In this document: positions 27,119 to 35,665 of the stretch, piece after piece | How positions within the stretch are numbered: the stretch's first letter is position 1 | Layout of the letters: each line of letters opens with the position of its first letter | Assembly (NCBI GenBank): GCA_029884335.1 | Contig: JAOUIA010000007.1 | Span: 19,733 to 83,732, forward strand | Length of the DNA: 64,000 nucleotides | Direction of reading: 5' to 3' | Source of the DNA: Betaproteobacteria bacterium | GTDB taxonomy: Bacteria; Pseudomonadota; Gammaproteobacteria; Burkholderiales; Casimicrobiaceae | Made by a program: the position numbers and the translations under genes | The notes under the pieces: model-generated | The model's database searches: none | What the model was told of the DNA's origin: nothing | Seen by the model: the letters and a program-made list of their open reading frames with translations, nothing else

Positions 27119-28072
27119 ATGAACTCGCAGGCCGGGGCTTCGACCGTCAAGGTTGCGGTGGTGCAGGCCGGCTCGGTGCCGTTCGACACCGACGCCTGCG
27201 TCGACAAGGCCGTTCGCCTGATCGGCGAGGCCGCGGCCGGCGGCGCGAAGGTGATCGTCTTTCCGGAGGCGTTCATCTCCGGCTATCCGAAGGGACTGAG
27301 CTACGGCCTCGTGGTCGGCGCGCGCGACGCAGCCGGCCGCGAGGAGTTCCGGCTCTACCTCGACGCGGCGATCGACGTGCCGGGCGCGCACACGCTGCGC
27401 CTCGGCGAAGCGGCAGCGGCGCACGGCTGCTTCGTGGTGATGGGCGTCATCGAGCGCGAGGGCGGCACCTGCTACTGCACGGTGCTGTTCTTCGGACCGG
27501 ACGGCCGGCTGCTCGGCAAGCACCGCAAGCTGATGCCGACCGCGCTGGAGCGGATGATCTGGGGCTTCGGCGACGGCTCCACCCTGACGGCGGTGGACAG
27601 CCCTTACGGCCGCATCGGCTCGGTGATCTGCTGGGAAAACTACATGCCGATGCTGCGCATGGCGATGTACGCGAAGAACGTCGCGCTGTACTGCGCTCCC
27701 ACCGCCGACGACCGCGACACGTGGCTGCCCTCGATGCGGCACGTGGCGCTCGAGGGGCGCTGCTTCGTGCTCACGGCATGCCAGTTCCTGCGCCGGAAGG
27801 ACTTCCCCGATGCCGTGCGCGTCGCGCTCGGCGACTCCCCGGATGCCGTGCTGATGCGCGGCGGGAGCGCGATCGTGAGCCCGCTCGGCAAGGTGCTCGC
27901 GGGCCCGCACTTCGACGGCGAGACCATCCTGACTGCGACCCTCGACCTGGGCGAGATCGGCCGCGGGAAGTTCGACTTCGACGTCGTCGGCCACTACAGC
28001 CGGCCGGACGTGTTCCAGCTGACGGTGAACGAGGCGCCGATGCGGGCGGTGGTCGCCAAACCGGGCGAGTGA
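27119..28072 (+). CDS. Nitrilase-family carbon-nitrogen hydrolase
   Basis: 317-residue hydrolase with the complete nitrilase triad: Glu50 (VFPEAFISGYPKG), Lys137 (KHRKLMPTALER) and Cys171 (GSVICWENYMPMLR). The IWGFGDGS and CWENYMP segments resemble true plant/bacterial nitrilases more than amidases. It would convert an organic nitrile to acid and ammonia. ATG 27119 follows AAAGGAAG. Stands alone on the plus strand. Confidence 0.92.
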   Translation: MNSQAGASTVKVAVVQAGSVPFDTDACVDKAVRLIGEAAAGGAKVIVFPEAFISGYPKGLSYGLVVGARDAAGREEFRLYLDAAIDVPGAHTLRLGEAAAAHGCFVVMGVIEREGGTCYCTVLFFGPDGRLLGKHRKLMPTALERMIWGFGDGSTLTAVDSPYGRIGSVICWENYMPMLRMAMYAKNVALYCAPTADDRDTWLPSMRHVALEGRCFVLTACQFLRRKDFPDAVRVALGDSPDAVLMRGGSAIVSPLGKVLAGPHFDGETILTATLDLGEIGRGKFDFDVVGHYSRPDVFQLTVNEAPMRAVVAKPGE

Positions 28073-28129
28073 CGGTAGGCCGCGGAATTCGCGTAATCTA
28101 GCGGGTTTGGACGACACACGAGGTGACAA

Positions 28130-28288
28130 TTGGCCAAGCCGAACTATGCTTTCCAGAAGCGCCAGCGCGATCTTGCGAAGAAGCAGCGCAAGGAAGCGAA
28201 GCTCCAGAAGAAGGCCGAGGCCGCCGCAGCTCCCCAAGCCGCGCCCGCCGAGCAACCGGCGTCCGCCGACAAGCCGGTACCGCAATAA
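28130..28288 (+). CDS. Small basic conserved protein
   Basis: 52-residue protein from TTG 28130: AKPNYAFQKRQRDLAKKQRK, then a Lys/Ala-rich helix and a Pro/Ala tail ending KPVPQ. Short proteins opening (M)AKPNYAFEKRQRDLAKK are common in betaproteobacteria and often follow a strong promoter. A GAGGTGA box lies 5 bases upstream. Too basic and short for an enzyme; nucleic-acid or ribosome association is a guess. Confidence 0.72.
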   Translation: MAKPNYAFQKRQRDLAKKQRKEAKLQKKAEAAAAPQAAPAEQPASADKPVPQ

Positions 28289-28409
28289 CGCGCCGCCGGG
28301 CCCGGATCGCGACCGGGGACAGCCGCTCCGCGCGCGACGGGAGCGCCTCCCGAGGGCCGCCGTCCGCGGCTGCCGACAGATCCGCGCCGCGTTCGCCGAC
28401 GTGCCGCCG

Positions 28410-29453
28410 ATGACCCTGCAGCAACTCCTCGGGATCCGCCTGCCCGTCGTGCAGGCGCCGATGGCCGGCGTGCAGGGCAGCGCGCTCGCGGTGGCAGTCT
28501 CGAACGCCGGCGGACTGGGCTCGCTGCCCTGCGCAATGCTGGGTCCGGAAGCCATTCGCGACGAGCTGGCGGCCATCGTCGCGCAGACGTCGCAGCCGTA
28601 CAACGTCAACTTCTTCTGCCACGCGCCGCCCGTTCCCGACGCCGCGCGCGAGGCGGCGTGGCGCAAGCTGCTGGCGCCCTACTACGCCGAGTTCGGCATC
28701 GACCCGCAGGCGATTCCGGCCGGCCCGGGGCGCCGGCCGTTCAGCCACGAGGCTGCCGACGTGCTGGAGGCGTTCCGGCCGCCGGTGGTCAGCTTTCACT
28801 TCGGCCTGCCCGCGCCTGACCTGCTCGCGCGCGTGCGCAGCTGGGGCGCGAAGGTCCTGAGCACCGCGACCACTGTCGCGGAGGCGCGCTGGCTGGAGGC
28901 GCAAGGCGTGGACGCCGTGGTCGCGCAGGGCCTCGAGGCCGGCGGCCATCGCGGGATGTTCCTCACCGGCGACCTCGGCACGCAGATGGGGACGTTTGCC
29001 CTCGTGCCGCAGGTGGCGCGGGCCGTGAGGATCCCGGTCATCGCGGCCGGCGGCATCGCCGACGCGCGAGGCGTGGCGGCCGTGGTGGCGCTCGGGGCGG
29101 CCGGCGCGCAGCTCGGCACCGCGTACATGCTGTGCCCGGAGGTGACCACGAGCGAGCCGCACCGCGCCGCGCTCGCGAGCGATGCCGCGCAGGTGACCGC
29201 GCTCACCAACCTGTTCACCGGGCGGCCCTCGCGCAGCATCGTCAACCGCCTCATTCGCGAGCTCGGGCCGCTCAACGCGGCAACGCCGGCATTTCCGCTG
29301 GCGGCGGCGGCCATCGCGCCGTTGCGCGCGAAAGCCGAAGCGGCGGGCAGCGGAGACTTCTCGCCCCTGTGGGCCGGGCAGAACGCGAGCGCGTGCCGCG
29401 TCGTCCCCGCCGCGACGCTCACGGGCGAGCTGGCCTCGGGTTGCAGCGGCTGA
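28410..29453 (+). CDS. Nitronate monooxygenase-like (NPD) flavoprotein
   Basis: 347-residue FMN-dependent TIM-barrel protein: VVQAPMAGVQGSALAVAVSNAGGLGSLP, PYNVNFFCHAPP, VVAQGLEAGGHRGMF (catalytic/FMN region with His), IPVIAAGGIADARGVAAVVALGAAGAQLGTAY. Class I nitronate monooxygenases oxidise alkyl nitronates such as propionate 3-nitronate; related members are enoyl reductases. GTG 28401 is an alternative start three codons upstream. It ends 46 bp before the MITE-like element. Confidence 0.88.
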   Translation: MTLQQLLGIRLPVVQAPMAGVQGSALAVAVSNAGGLGSLPCAMLGPEAIRDELAAIVAQTSQPYNVNFFCHAPPVPDAAREAAWRKLLAPYYAEFGIDPQAIPAGPGRRPFSHEAADVLEAFRPPVVSFHFGLPAPDLLARVRSWGAKVLSTATTVAEARWLEAQGVDAVVAQGLEAGGHRGMFLTGDLGTQMGTFALVPQVARAVRIPVIAAGGIADARGVAAVVALGAAGAQLGTAYMLCPEVTTSEPHRAALASDAAQVTALTNLFTGRPSRSIVNRLIRELGPLNAATPAFPLAAAAIAPLRAKAEAAGSGDFSPLWAGQNASACRVVPAATLTGELASGCSG

Positions 29454-29499
29454 CGAGCGCATCCGCGAGCGGCCGGATTCGACTCCTTCGCAAGGACCT

Positions 29500-29772
29500 C
29501 TAGGGCCTGTTCACGCTATGGACACAAGCGCGCTGCGCAGCGAAAAAGGCCGTGGGGTAGGCGCAAGGCCGAAGGCGGGTCGGGAACCCGGCAAGGGCTT
29601 GCAACACCGCCCACGGTCTTTTTCGCCGCAGCCCGAAGGGAAGGGTCGTCCTCGCGCGCCCCTCATTGTTGCTCGCCTTGCGAATACTCCCGGTATTCGC
29701 TGCGGCGAGCGCCGCGATGGCCACGCGAGGACACCCCTTCGCGCATGCGTCCATAGCGTGAACAGGCCCTAG
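29500..29772. mobile_element. MITE-like element with 24-bp perfect terminal inverted repeats
   Basis: The ends 29500-29523 and 29749-29772 are exact reverse complements, beginning CTAGGGCCTGTTCACG. Inside are further nested palindromes: a 17-bp arm (GCGAAAAAGG at 29537 with CTTTTTCGC near 29630), GTCCTCGCG/CGCGAGGAC, and GCGAATAC/GTATTCGC near 29685-29705. No gene of plausible codon use is present, so it is non-autonomous. Its last base is the first base of the GTG start of the next gene. CTAG at both ends could be a target duplication. Class assignment is by structure only. Confidence 0.75.
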
Positions 29773-30167
29773 TGCCCATCGACACGCTGCACGCCTGGCA
29801 CGCCATCGTCGCCGCCCGCGATGCGGCCGGCCTCGACGGGCTGCTCGCCGACGACGTCGTGTTCCACTCGCCGGTCGTGCACACCCCGCAACGCGGCAAG
29901 CCGCTGACGAACATGTACCTAGGCGCGGCGATGCGCGTGTTCACGGCGGAAGCATTCCGCTACGTCCGCGAGGTGGCCCGGGGCAACGACGCGGTGCTGG
30001 AGTTCGAGGCGCAGATCGACGGCATCCTCGTCAATGGCGTCGACATGATCAAGTGGGACGCGGAGGGCAGGATCGTCGACTTCAAGGTGATGATCCGGCC
30101 GCTCAAGGCGATCGAAGTCGTCCACCGCAAGATGGCCGAGATGCTGGCCGCCGGCCGCAGGGCGTGA
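29772..30167 (+). CDS. SnoaL-like/NTF2-fold protein
   Basis: 131 residues with an NTF2-like pattern: DTLHAWHAIVAARDAAGLDGLLADDVVFHSPVVHTPQ, EVARGNDAVLEFEAQIDGI, and GVDMIKWDAEGRIVDFKVMIRPLKAIE. Usually a small-molecule isomerase or ligand-binding protein. The GTG start at 29772 shares its first base with the MITE-like element, so its leader and any promoter within 270 bp are now element sequence. Confidence 0.8.
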   Translation: MPIDTLHAWHAIVAARDAAGLDGLLADDVVFHSPVVHTPQRGKPLTNMYLGAAMRVFTAEAFRYVREVARGNDAVLEFEAQIDGILVNGVDMIKWDAEGRIVDFKVMIRPLKAIEVVHRKMAEMLAAGRRA

Positions 30168-30204
30168 CGATGGCGCCACAGCAGGTGAAGCGGAGGGCTG
30201 CGCC

Positions 30205-31152
30205 TTGCGAGTAGCCGTGCTCGACGACATCCACGAAGCCTGGGACGGCAGCGAAGGCGTGCGCCGCCTGCGCGAGCGCGCCGAGGTGCGCGTGTTCACC
30301 GCGCCGTTTCGCGACCCCGCCGCGCTGCGCGGCTTCGACGCGCTGATCGCCAATCGCGAGCGCACGCGCTTCAGCCGCGCACTGCTGCAGCAGTTGCCGG
30401 ACGTGAGGATCGTCGCGCAGACCGGCAACCACGCCTATCACGTCGACTTCGCCGCCGCGGCCGAGCTGGGAATCCTCTTCGGCCGGGCCACGGGCGGCTT
30501 CTCGCACGGCGCCGCCGAGCTCGCGATCGGGCTGGCGATGGCGGTGATGCGCGGCATCCCCGCCGCGGACGCGGCGATGAAGCGCGGCGAGTGGCCGCGG
30601 CCGATGACCCGCGTGCTCCACGGCAAGACGATGGGCATCGTGGGGCTCGGCCGGATCGGTCGCCACGTCGCGAAGATCGCGGACGCGTTCGGCATGCGCG
30701 TCGTCGCGTGGAGCCCCCGGCTGACTGCGGAGGCGGCGCAGGCGTCGGGCGCGCAGCGGCTCGATCTGGACGACCTGCTGGGCGAGTCGGACGTCGTGTC
30801 GATCCACCTGACGCTCGCGCCCGAGTCGCGCGGGCTGATCGACGCGCGCCGGCTCGCGCTGATGAAGCGCACGGCCTGCCTCGTCAACACGGCGCGCGGC
30901 CCGATCGTCGACGAGGCCGCGCTGGTCGCCGCGCTGCGCGAGGGCAGGATCGCGGGCGCGGGGCTCGACGTGTTCGACGTCGAGCCGCTGCCGGCCGGCC
31001 ACGAGCTCGCGCGCCTGCCAAACGTCGTCCTCACGCCGCACATCGGCTGGCCCACCGACGAGGCCTACGCCGACTTCGCGAATGCCGCCGCCGACGTCCT
31101 CATCGCCTACATGGACGGCCGCGAGGTCCCGCGGTTCGTCGAGCACCCCTGA
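30205..31152 (+). CDS. D-2-hydroxyacid dehydrogenase (NAD-dependent)
   Basis: 315-residue oxidoreductase. NAD-binding motif GIVGLGRIGRHVAKIADAFGM, catalytic Arg in NTARGPIVDE, Glu in DVFDVEPLPAGH, and catalytic His in VLTPHIGWPTDE are all present, and the catalytic domain opens VAVLDDIHEAW. It reduces a 2-keto acid or oxidises a D-2-hydroxyacid. TTG 30205 is used because GGAGGG lies 6-8 bases upstream. Related to SerA/phosphoglycerate-type but without an ACT domain. Confidence 0.91.
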   Translation: MRVAVLDDIHEAWDGSEGVRRLRERAEVRVFTAPFRDPAALRGFDALIANRERTRFSRALLQQLPDVRIVAQTGNHAYHVDFAAAAELGILFGRATGGFSHGAAELAIGLAMAVMRGIPAADAAMKRGEWPRPMTRVLHGKTMGIVGLGRIGRHVAKIADAFGMRVVAWSPRLTAEAAQASGAQRLDLDDLLGESDVVSIHLTLAPESRGLIDARRLALMKRTACLVNTARGPIVDEAALVAALREGRIAGAGLDVFDVEPLPAGHELARLPNVVLTPHIGWPTDEAYADFANAAADVLIAYMDGREVPRFVEHP

Positions 31153-31191
31153 CCGGCGCGGCGCCGGCCGGACAAGACGACTGGGACAGCC

Positions 31192-31488
31192 ATGCCTGCG
31201 TACCTGATCGCCGAGCACGTCATCACCGATGCGCCCAAGTTCGAGGAGTACCGCGCGAAGGCCGCGCCGATGATCGCGAAACACGGCGGCCGCTACCTCA
31301 CCAAGGGCGGCAGCCACAGGCTGCCGGAGGGCGGGCACTGGCGCCCCGAGCGCGTGGTGATCATCGAGTTCCCGGACAAGGCCGCGCTCGACCGGTGGTA
31401 TTCCTCGCCCGAGTACCAGCCGCTGATCGCGCTGCGCAAGGCGTGCACTAGCGACCTCGACATGCTGATCATGCTGGAAGGCGCCTGA
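31192..31488 (+). CDS. DUF1330 family protein
   Basis: 98 residues of the dimeric alpha-beta barrel (DUF1330): AYLIAEHVITDAPKFEEYRAKAAPMIAKHGGRYL, PERVVIIEFPDKAALDRWYSSPEYQPLIALR. It is a full-length member. Small single-domain cytoplasmic protein, no known reaction. Confidence 0.92.
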   Translation: MPAYLIAEHVITDAPKFEEYRAKAAPMIAKHGGRYLTKGGSHRLPEGGHWRPERVVIIEFPDKAALDRWYSSPEYQPLIALRKACTSDLDMLIMLEGA

Positions 31489-31520
31489 GCTGCGCAGAGC
31501 ATTCGCCGGAGGATTCTGCC

Positions 31521-32174
31521 TTGCGCCCCAACTTCACATTCGGCCCGATCGACTCGGTCACCCAGTACCTGCTCTACCTGTCCATCGTCGTCCTGGGCAT
31601 CCTCCTGCCGCTGGCGGTCCAGCGCTGGGTCAAGCGCCGGCAGGACAGGCAGCTGCTCGAGGGAACCCGCACGGCGCTTGCTGCCGAAGTGGCCGCCAAC
31701 CGCGCCAGGGTGGCCAGGTCGCAAGAGTCGTTCGCCGCGCTGGCGGCGCACCTCGACGGCGACATCGCCGCGTACCGGGCGTTGTGGGACGCCGCAGCGC
31801 AGCCTTCTGGCGACAGCGCTCCGCCACAGCCGCCGCCACCGATCGACCTCACCGTCGCGTACGCAACCACCATCCGCACGGCGTGGGACACGGCCAACTT
31901 CCGCCAGGCGCTGCCGCTCATGCCGGCGGCCTCGCTGGCCAGGTACTCGCGTGCCTACCAGCTGCAACGCGCGCTGGAGGAGCATCGCGCGATCTTCCTC
32001 GCGGCTGCCATGCGGGCCAGCGCGCTGGAGGCGCCCAGCGACCTCAGCGTCGCGCGCAACGTCGAGCGCCGCATCGAGACCCTGCTCGAGCTCCAGGCGT
32101 TTGCGCAGCACCACGCCGGGCTGTCCCGCTCGCTCGTCGACGCCTACGACGAGACGCTCGCCGACGCCGGCTGA
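31521..32174 (+). CDS. Membrane-anchored helical protein, unknown
   Basis: 217 residues from TTG 31521 with a GGAGGA box 8 bases upstream. One N-terminal membrane segment (LLYLSIVVLGILLPLAVQRWV) is followed by long amphipathic helices (RQLLEGTRTALAAEVAANRARVARSQESFAALAAHLDG) and an Ala-rich C-terminus with Pro-rich linker (PPQPPPPID). Similar architecture occurs in uncharacterised proteobacterial proteins. Function not recognised. Confidence 0.65.
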   Translation: MRPNFTFGPIDSVTQYLLYLSIVVLGILLPLAVQRWVKRRQDRQLLEGTRTALAAEVAANRARVARSQESFAALAAHLDGDIAAYRALWDAAAQPSGDSAPPQPPPPIDLTVAYATTIRTAWDTANFRQALPLMPAASLARYSRAYQLQRALEEHRAIFLAAAMRASALEAPSDLSVARNVERRIETLLELQAFAQHHAGLSRSLVDAYDETLADAG

Positions 32175-32194
32175 CTTCGCGCGCGCGTCAGCGC

Positions 32195-32872
32195 ATGCTC
32201 GACCTTCTCGACAACGTCACCTGGCACGCGCTCTCCGGCCCGCACGCGCGGTTCGCCGCCGGCGAGGGCACGGTGCGGCGCTACGCGAAGGGCTTCTCGC
32301 CGATCCTCGGGCTCGAGGATCCCGACCGGCCCGACTTCGACACGCTGGCGCGCTACTGCGAGCCCGGCGAGCACTTCTACGCGGAACGGTGGGCAGGCGA
32401 CGCGCCCTCCGGCTGGCGGGTCGACGCCGAGACGACGATGTTCAAGATGATCTGGGACGGCGCCCTTCCGCCGCCCGATCCCGGGCTCGACGCCGTGCCG
32501 CTCGCCGCGACCCATGCCGCAGAGGCGCTCGCGCTCGCCACGCTCACGCGACCGGGGCCGTTCGGGATTCGCACGATCGAGCTGGGCCAGTATCTCGGCG
32601 TGTTCGCGGACGGCGCGCTGGTCGCGATGGCCGGCGAGCGCATGCAGGCGGGCACGCTGCGCGAGATCAGCGGCGTGTGCACGCACCCGTCGTTCCAGGG
32701 CCGCGGCCTCGCGCGGCGCCTCATGAACGAGCTGCTGCGCCGCGAGCTCGCCCGCGGCGAGACGCCGTTCCTGCACGTGATGCGCGACAACGCGCTCGCG
32801 CGGGACCTCTACCGGCGCATGGGCTTTCGCGACCATCGCGAGGTCGTCGTCCGCGTCGTCGCGCGGCAGTAG
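32195..32872 (+). CDS. GNAT-family N-acetyltransferase (FR47-like)
   Basis: 225 residues. The N-terminal half (GPHARFAAGEGTVRRYAKGFSPILGLEDPD) and the second half with LGVFADGALVAMAGERMQAGTLREISGVCTHPSFQGRGLARRLMNELLRRE belong to the FR47-like GNAT group, ending ARDLYRRMGFRDHREVVVRVV. Target unknown. Confidence 0.88.
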   Translation: MLDLLDNVTWHALSGPHARFAAGEGTVRRYAKGFSPILGLEDPDRPDFDTLARYCEPGEHFYAERWAGDAPSGWRVDAETTMFKMIWDGALPPPDPGLDAVPLAATHAAEALALATLTRPGPFGIRTIELGQYLGVFADGALVAMAGERMQAGTLREISGVCTHPSFQGRGLARRLMNELLRRELARGETPFLHVMRDNALARDLYRRMGFRDHREVVVRVVARQ

Positions 32873-32963
32873 CGCGAGGGCGTGGCGCGCGACCGCGGCA
32901 GCGGATACCATGCCGCCGTCCGACGGCGCCGCCGCAGAGGCTTCGAAGAGGGGGAACTCTACC

Positions 32964-33374
32964 GTGACCGATCCCGTCATGACCTGGGGTTTCGTCGCCG
33001 CCGGCGCGTTCGCGCAGGGCGTCGCGCTGATGCTCGCGCGCCGCTCGGCCGCAAGGCTCTCCGCCGGTGGCCGGGCCATGGGCAAGGTCGCCCGCAACGA
33101 GGAGCAGCTCGTCGAGCGCAGCAAGGGGGCACCGCGCACGTTCTACTTCCCGGTGGTCGAGTTCGACACGCCGCAGGGCCAATCGGTCGTGTTCCGCTCC
33201 GACACGGGACGCGGCGCGCCTACGCCGGTGGGCACGCCGCTGCCGGTCGTCTACGACCCTGCGCAACCGAGCCGGGCCGAGCTCGCCACGTTCCGCAGCC
33301 TGTGGCTGTTCCCCCTGCTGGTGTCGCTGCTGGGCTTGCCGTTCCTCGTTGCCGGCCTGGTCTCGCTGCGCTGA
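32964..33374 (+). CDS. DUF3592 membrane protein
   Basis: 136 residues from GTG 32964: TWGFVAAGAFAQGVALMLARR (first membrane segment), FYFPVVEFDTPQGQSVVFRSDTG and VGTPLPVVYDPAQPSRAELATF in the extracytoplasmic domain, then LWLFPLLVSLLGLPFLVAGLV. This is a standard DUF3592 protein. GTG is preferred for its GAGGGGGA box; ATG at 32910 would add 18 residues. Confidence 0.83.
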   Translation: MTDPVMTWGFVAAGAFAQGVALMLARRSAARLSAGGRAMGKVARNEEQLVERSKGAPRTFYFPVVEFDTPQGQSVVFRSDTGRGAPTPVGTPLPVVYDPAQPSRAELATFRSLWLFPLLVSLLGLPFLVAGLVSLR

Positions 33375-33507
33375 GCGCCCGAAGTCCGGCCGCGCCGCAC
33401 CATCGAGCCGGCAGATCGCCCGTGACGGACCCGAACGTGCCGACGCTGCGGCTGCGCGACGCCCGACCGTTGCAGCCGGCGCGCCTGCTGGCGTACGCTG
33501 CCAGACG

Positions 33508-34029
33508 ATGCCCGCCGCCGAGATCCGCCACCTCGCTCCCGCCGACGTCGCCTTCGCGGCCCCCGCGCTCGCCGAGCTGTTCCTCGACGCGGTCGCGGAC
33601 GGCGCGTCGATCGGCTACATGTCCGGCCTCGCGCGCGAGGACGCGGAAGCCCATTGGCTCGACGTCGCCGCGCGTCCGGACGGCCGCGTCGTGCTCGTCG
33701 CGGAGGACGCGGACGGCATCGCCGGCACGGTGACGCTCGTGCCCGCGCGCGAAGCGTTCCAGCCGCACCGCGCGGAGATCGTCAAGCTCGTCGTCCACCG
33801 CCGCGCGCGCGGGCGGGGCGTCGCCGCGGCGCTGATGGAAGCCGCGGAACGCGAGGCACGCACCCACGGCCGGACGCACCTCACGCTGATGACGCGCGCG
33901 GGCAGCGACGGCGAGCGCCTCTATCGCCGGTCGGGCTGGACGCTCGTCGGCATCATCCCGCAGGACTCCCTCGCGCCCGACGGCACGCTCGTCGATGCCG
34001 CGATCTTCCGCAAGCAGCTCCGGGCCTGA
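33508..34029 (+). CDS. GNAT-family N-acetyltransferase
   Basis: 173 residues: IRHLAPADVAFAAPALAELFLDAVADGASIGYM, VVLVAEDADGIAGTVTLVPA, VKLVVHRRARGRGVAAALMEAAEREARTHGRTHLTLMTRAGSDGE and LYRRSGWTLVGIIPQ. Resembles the WecD/RimI-like group with a Trp-containing C-terminus that includes tabtoxin- and streptothricin-type enzymes, but specificity is unknown. Confidence 0.87.
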   Translation: MPAAEIRHLAPADVAFAAPALAELFLDAVADGASIGYMSGLAREDAEAHWLDVAARPDGRVVLVAEDADGIAGTVTLVPAREAFQPHRAEIVKLVVHRRARGRGVAAALMEAAEREARTHGRTHLTLMTRAGSDGERLYRRSGWTLVGIIPQDSLAPDGTLVDAAIFRKQLRA

Positions 34030-34054
34030 GCGCCGAACCACGATCACACGAGCC

Positions 34055-34480
34055 ATGACCATCGACGACTTCATGCGCGGCTACAAGGCGGCATGGGAGC
34101 GGCGCGACGAGCGCGCGTTCTGCGCGCTCTTCCACCCCGACGGCGTCTACCGCAACACGCCGTTCGCCGAGCAGCGCGGGCACGAGCAGCTCGCCGCCTA
34201 CTGGCAGCGCGTGAAGCTGCAGGAGGACGTGCGGGTCGACTACGAGGTGCTGGCGCGTCTCGAGCACGGCGGCATCGCGCACTGGCACACGACCTACCAG
34301 GTCGCCTCCGAGGAGTTGTTCCGCGTGTGGGCCGCGTCGACGGGGACGAACCTCGTCGCGCGCAAGCCGGGCGACCCGCTGCCGCGCATGGCGCTCGACG
34401 GCGTGCTGCAGGCGACGTTCGAGCGCGGCCTTTGCAGGGAGGCCCGCATCTGGTGGCACAGCATGCCGCTGCCCGCGTGA
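34055..34480 (+). CDS. SnoaL-like/NTF2-fold protein
   Basis: 141 residues: FMRGYKAAWERRDERAFCALFHPDGVYRNTPFAEQRGHEQLAAYW is a typical SnoaL opening, then VDYEVLARLEHGGIAHWHTTYQ and LDGVLQATFERGLCREARIWWH. Function unknown. It lies 25 bp behind the GNAT gene and 19 bp before the GFA gene, so the three may be one transcript. Confidence 0.86.
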   Translation: MTIDDFMRGYKAAWERRDERAFCALFHPDGVYRNTPFAEQRGHEQLAAYWQRVKLQEDVRVDYEVLARLEHGGIAHWHTTYQVASEELFRVWAASTGTNLVARKPGDPLPRMALDGVLQATFERGLCREARIWWHSMPLPA

Positions 34481-34499
34481 ACCCGACGACGGGGAAGCC

Positions 34500-35006
34500 A
34501 TGACAGACCGCTTTCCGCTCGAAGGCGGCTGCGACTGCCGCCGCATCCGCTTCCGGATGGAGACTGCGCCGCTGTTCGTGCACTGCTGCCACTGCCGCTG
34601 GTGCCAGCGCGAGACGGGCTCGGCGTTCGCGCTCAACGCAATGATCGAGACCGACCGGCTGACGCTCGCGGGCGACGCGCCGGAGCTGGTCGACACGCCC
34701 TCGGCGAGCGGGCGCGGGCAGCTGATCGCGCGCTGCCCCACGTGCCGGGTTGCGGTGTGGAGCCACTACGGCGGCGCGGGCCGCGCAGTCGCCTTCGTGC
34801 GCGTCGGCACGCTCGACGACCCCGACGCGCTGCCGCCCGACATCCACATTTTCACCGCGTCGAAGCAGCCGTGGGTCGTGCTGCCGCCCGGCTCGACGGC
34901 GGTGCCCGAGTTCTACGACCGCAACGAGCACTGGCCGAAGGCGAGCCTCGCTCGTCGTGAAGCGCTGCGCGCGAAGCTGCGACAAGGCGAGCCCGGGCCG
35001 CGCTGA
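34500..35006 (+). CDS. GFA (glutathione-dependent formaldehyde-activating enzyme) family protein
   Basis: 168 residues with the family's zinc-binding Cys pattern: GGCDCRRIRF, FVHCCHCRWCQRETGSAF, and LIARCPTCRVAVWSHYG. The C-terminus WVVLPPGSTAVPEFYDRNEHWP is conserved in this subgroup. The formaldehyde-activating activity of Gfa proteins is disputed; the role here is unknown. The last base of its stop starts the next gene (TGATG). Confidence 0.91.
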   Translation: MTDRFPLEGGCDCRRIRFRMETAPLFVHCCHCRWCQRETGSAFALNAMIETDRLTLAGDAPELVDTPSASGRGQLIARCPTCRVAVWSHYGGAGRAVAFVRVGTLDDPDALPPDIHIFTASKQPWVVLPPGSTAVPEFYDRNEHWPKASLARREALRAKLRQGEPGPR

Positions 35007-35665
35007 TGCGCTTGACGACGGCCGTCCTGCTTGCCCTCGCCCTTTCGGTCGCGGCGTGCACGACGGCCTCCGGCCCGCGGCTGGCCACCGCGCCGGACGA
35101 CTCGCCGGAGCCGTGGCCGCCGCGCGTCACCTCCTATCGCGACGCAGCCACGTATGGCGAGGCGTTGCGCACCTGGCGCACGCCGGAGGACGTGAGCGCG
35201 TGGATGGGCGCGCGCTTTTCCTACGACGCGTCGCGGGCGATCCTGCTGTCCGAGTCGGCGCGCTCACGCGGCGCGGCGCCGGCGATCCACCGTCCCGCGG
35301 ACTTCTTCGCGGCGCCGTCGGGCATGTGCCTCGACCTCGCGCGCTTCGCGGTCGAGACGCTGGCGGCGATCGACGCGCAGCTCCTGCCCGCCTACCTGAT
35401 GATCGAGTTCGAGCCGGTGACCGTGGCGGGCGAGACCATGCGCCTGCACTGGCTCGCGCTGTTCAGGCGCGACGGCCGCTACTGGTTCGTCGGCGACTCG
35501 AAGCGCCCCGGCCACGTCGCGGGGCCGTACGCGTCGGTGGAGGCGTTCGTCGACGAGTACTCGCGATACCGGCAGCGGAAAGTGGTCGCGTTCCGCGAGA
35601 CCGCGAGCTTCGAGCGCCGGCAGCGCACGCCGGCCACCCGCGCCGAAAGGCAGCCCTTGACGTGA
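35006..35665 (+). CDS. Transglutaminase-like lipoprotein
   Basis: 219 residues with a lipoprotein signal (VLLALALSVAAC, lipid-attached Cys at 18). The core DFFAAPSGMCLDLARFAVETL holds the Cys of a transglutaminase/papain-like triad; His may be LHWLALF and Asp FVGDSKRP. Bacterial lipoproteins of this type (DUF2333/YebB-like) are thought to act on cell-envelope material. Starts by TGATG overlap and ends by GTGA overlap with the next GNAT gene. Confidence 0.78.
   Translation: MRLTTAVLLALALSVAACTTASGPRLATAPDDSPEPWPPRVTSYRDAATYGEALRTWRTPEDVSAWMGARFSYDASRAILLSESARSRGAAPAIHRPADFFAAPSGMCLDLARFAVETLAAIDAQLLPAYLMIEFEPVTVAGETMRLHWLALFRRDGRYWFVGDSKRPGHVAGPYASVEAFVDEYSRYRQRKVVAFRETASFERRQRTPATRAERQPLT

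Noticed and set aside
29518..29772. 84-codon frames on both strands of the MITE-like element ending VHSVNRP
   Set aside because: They arise from the inverted repeats themselves and have no start signal or family.
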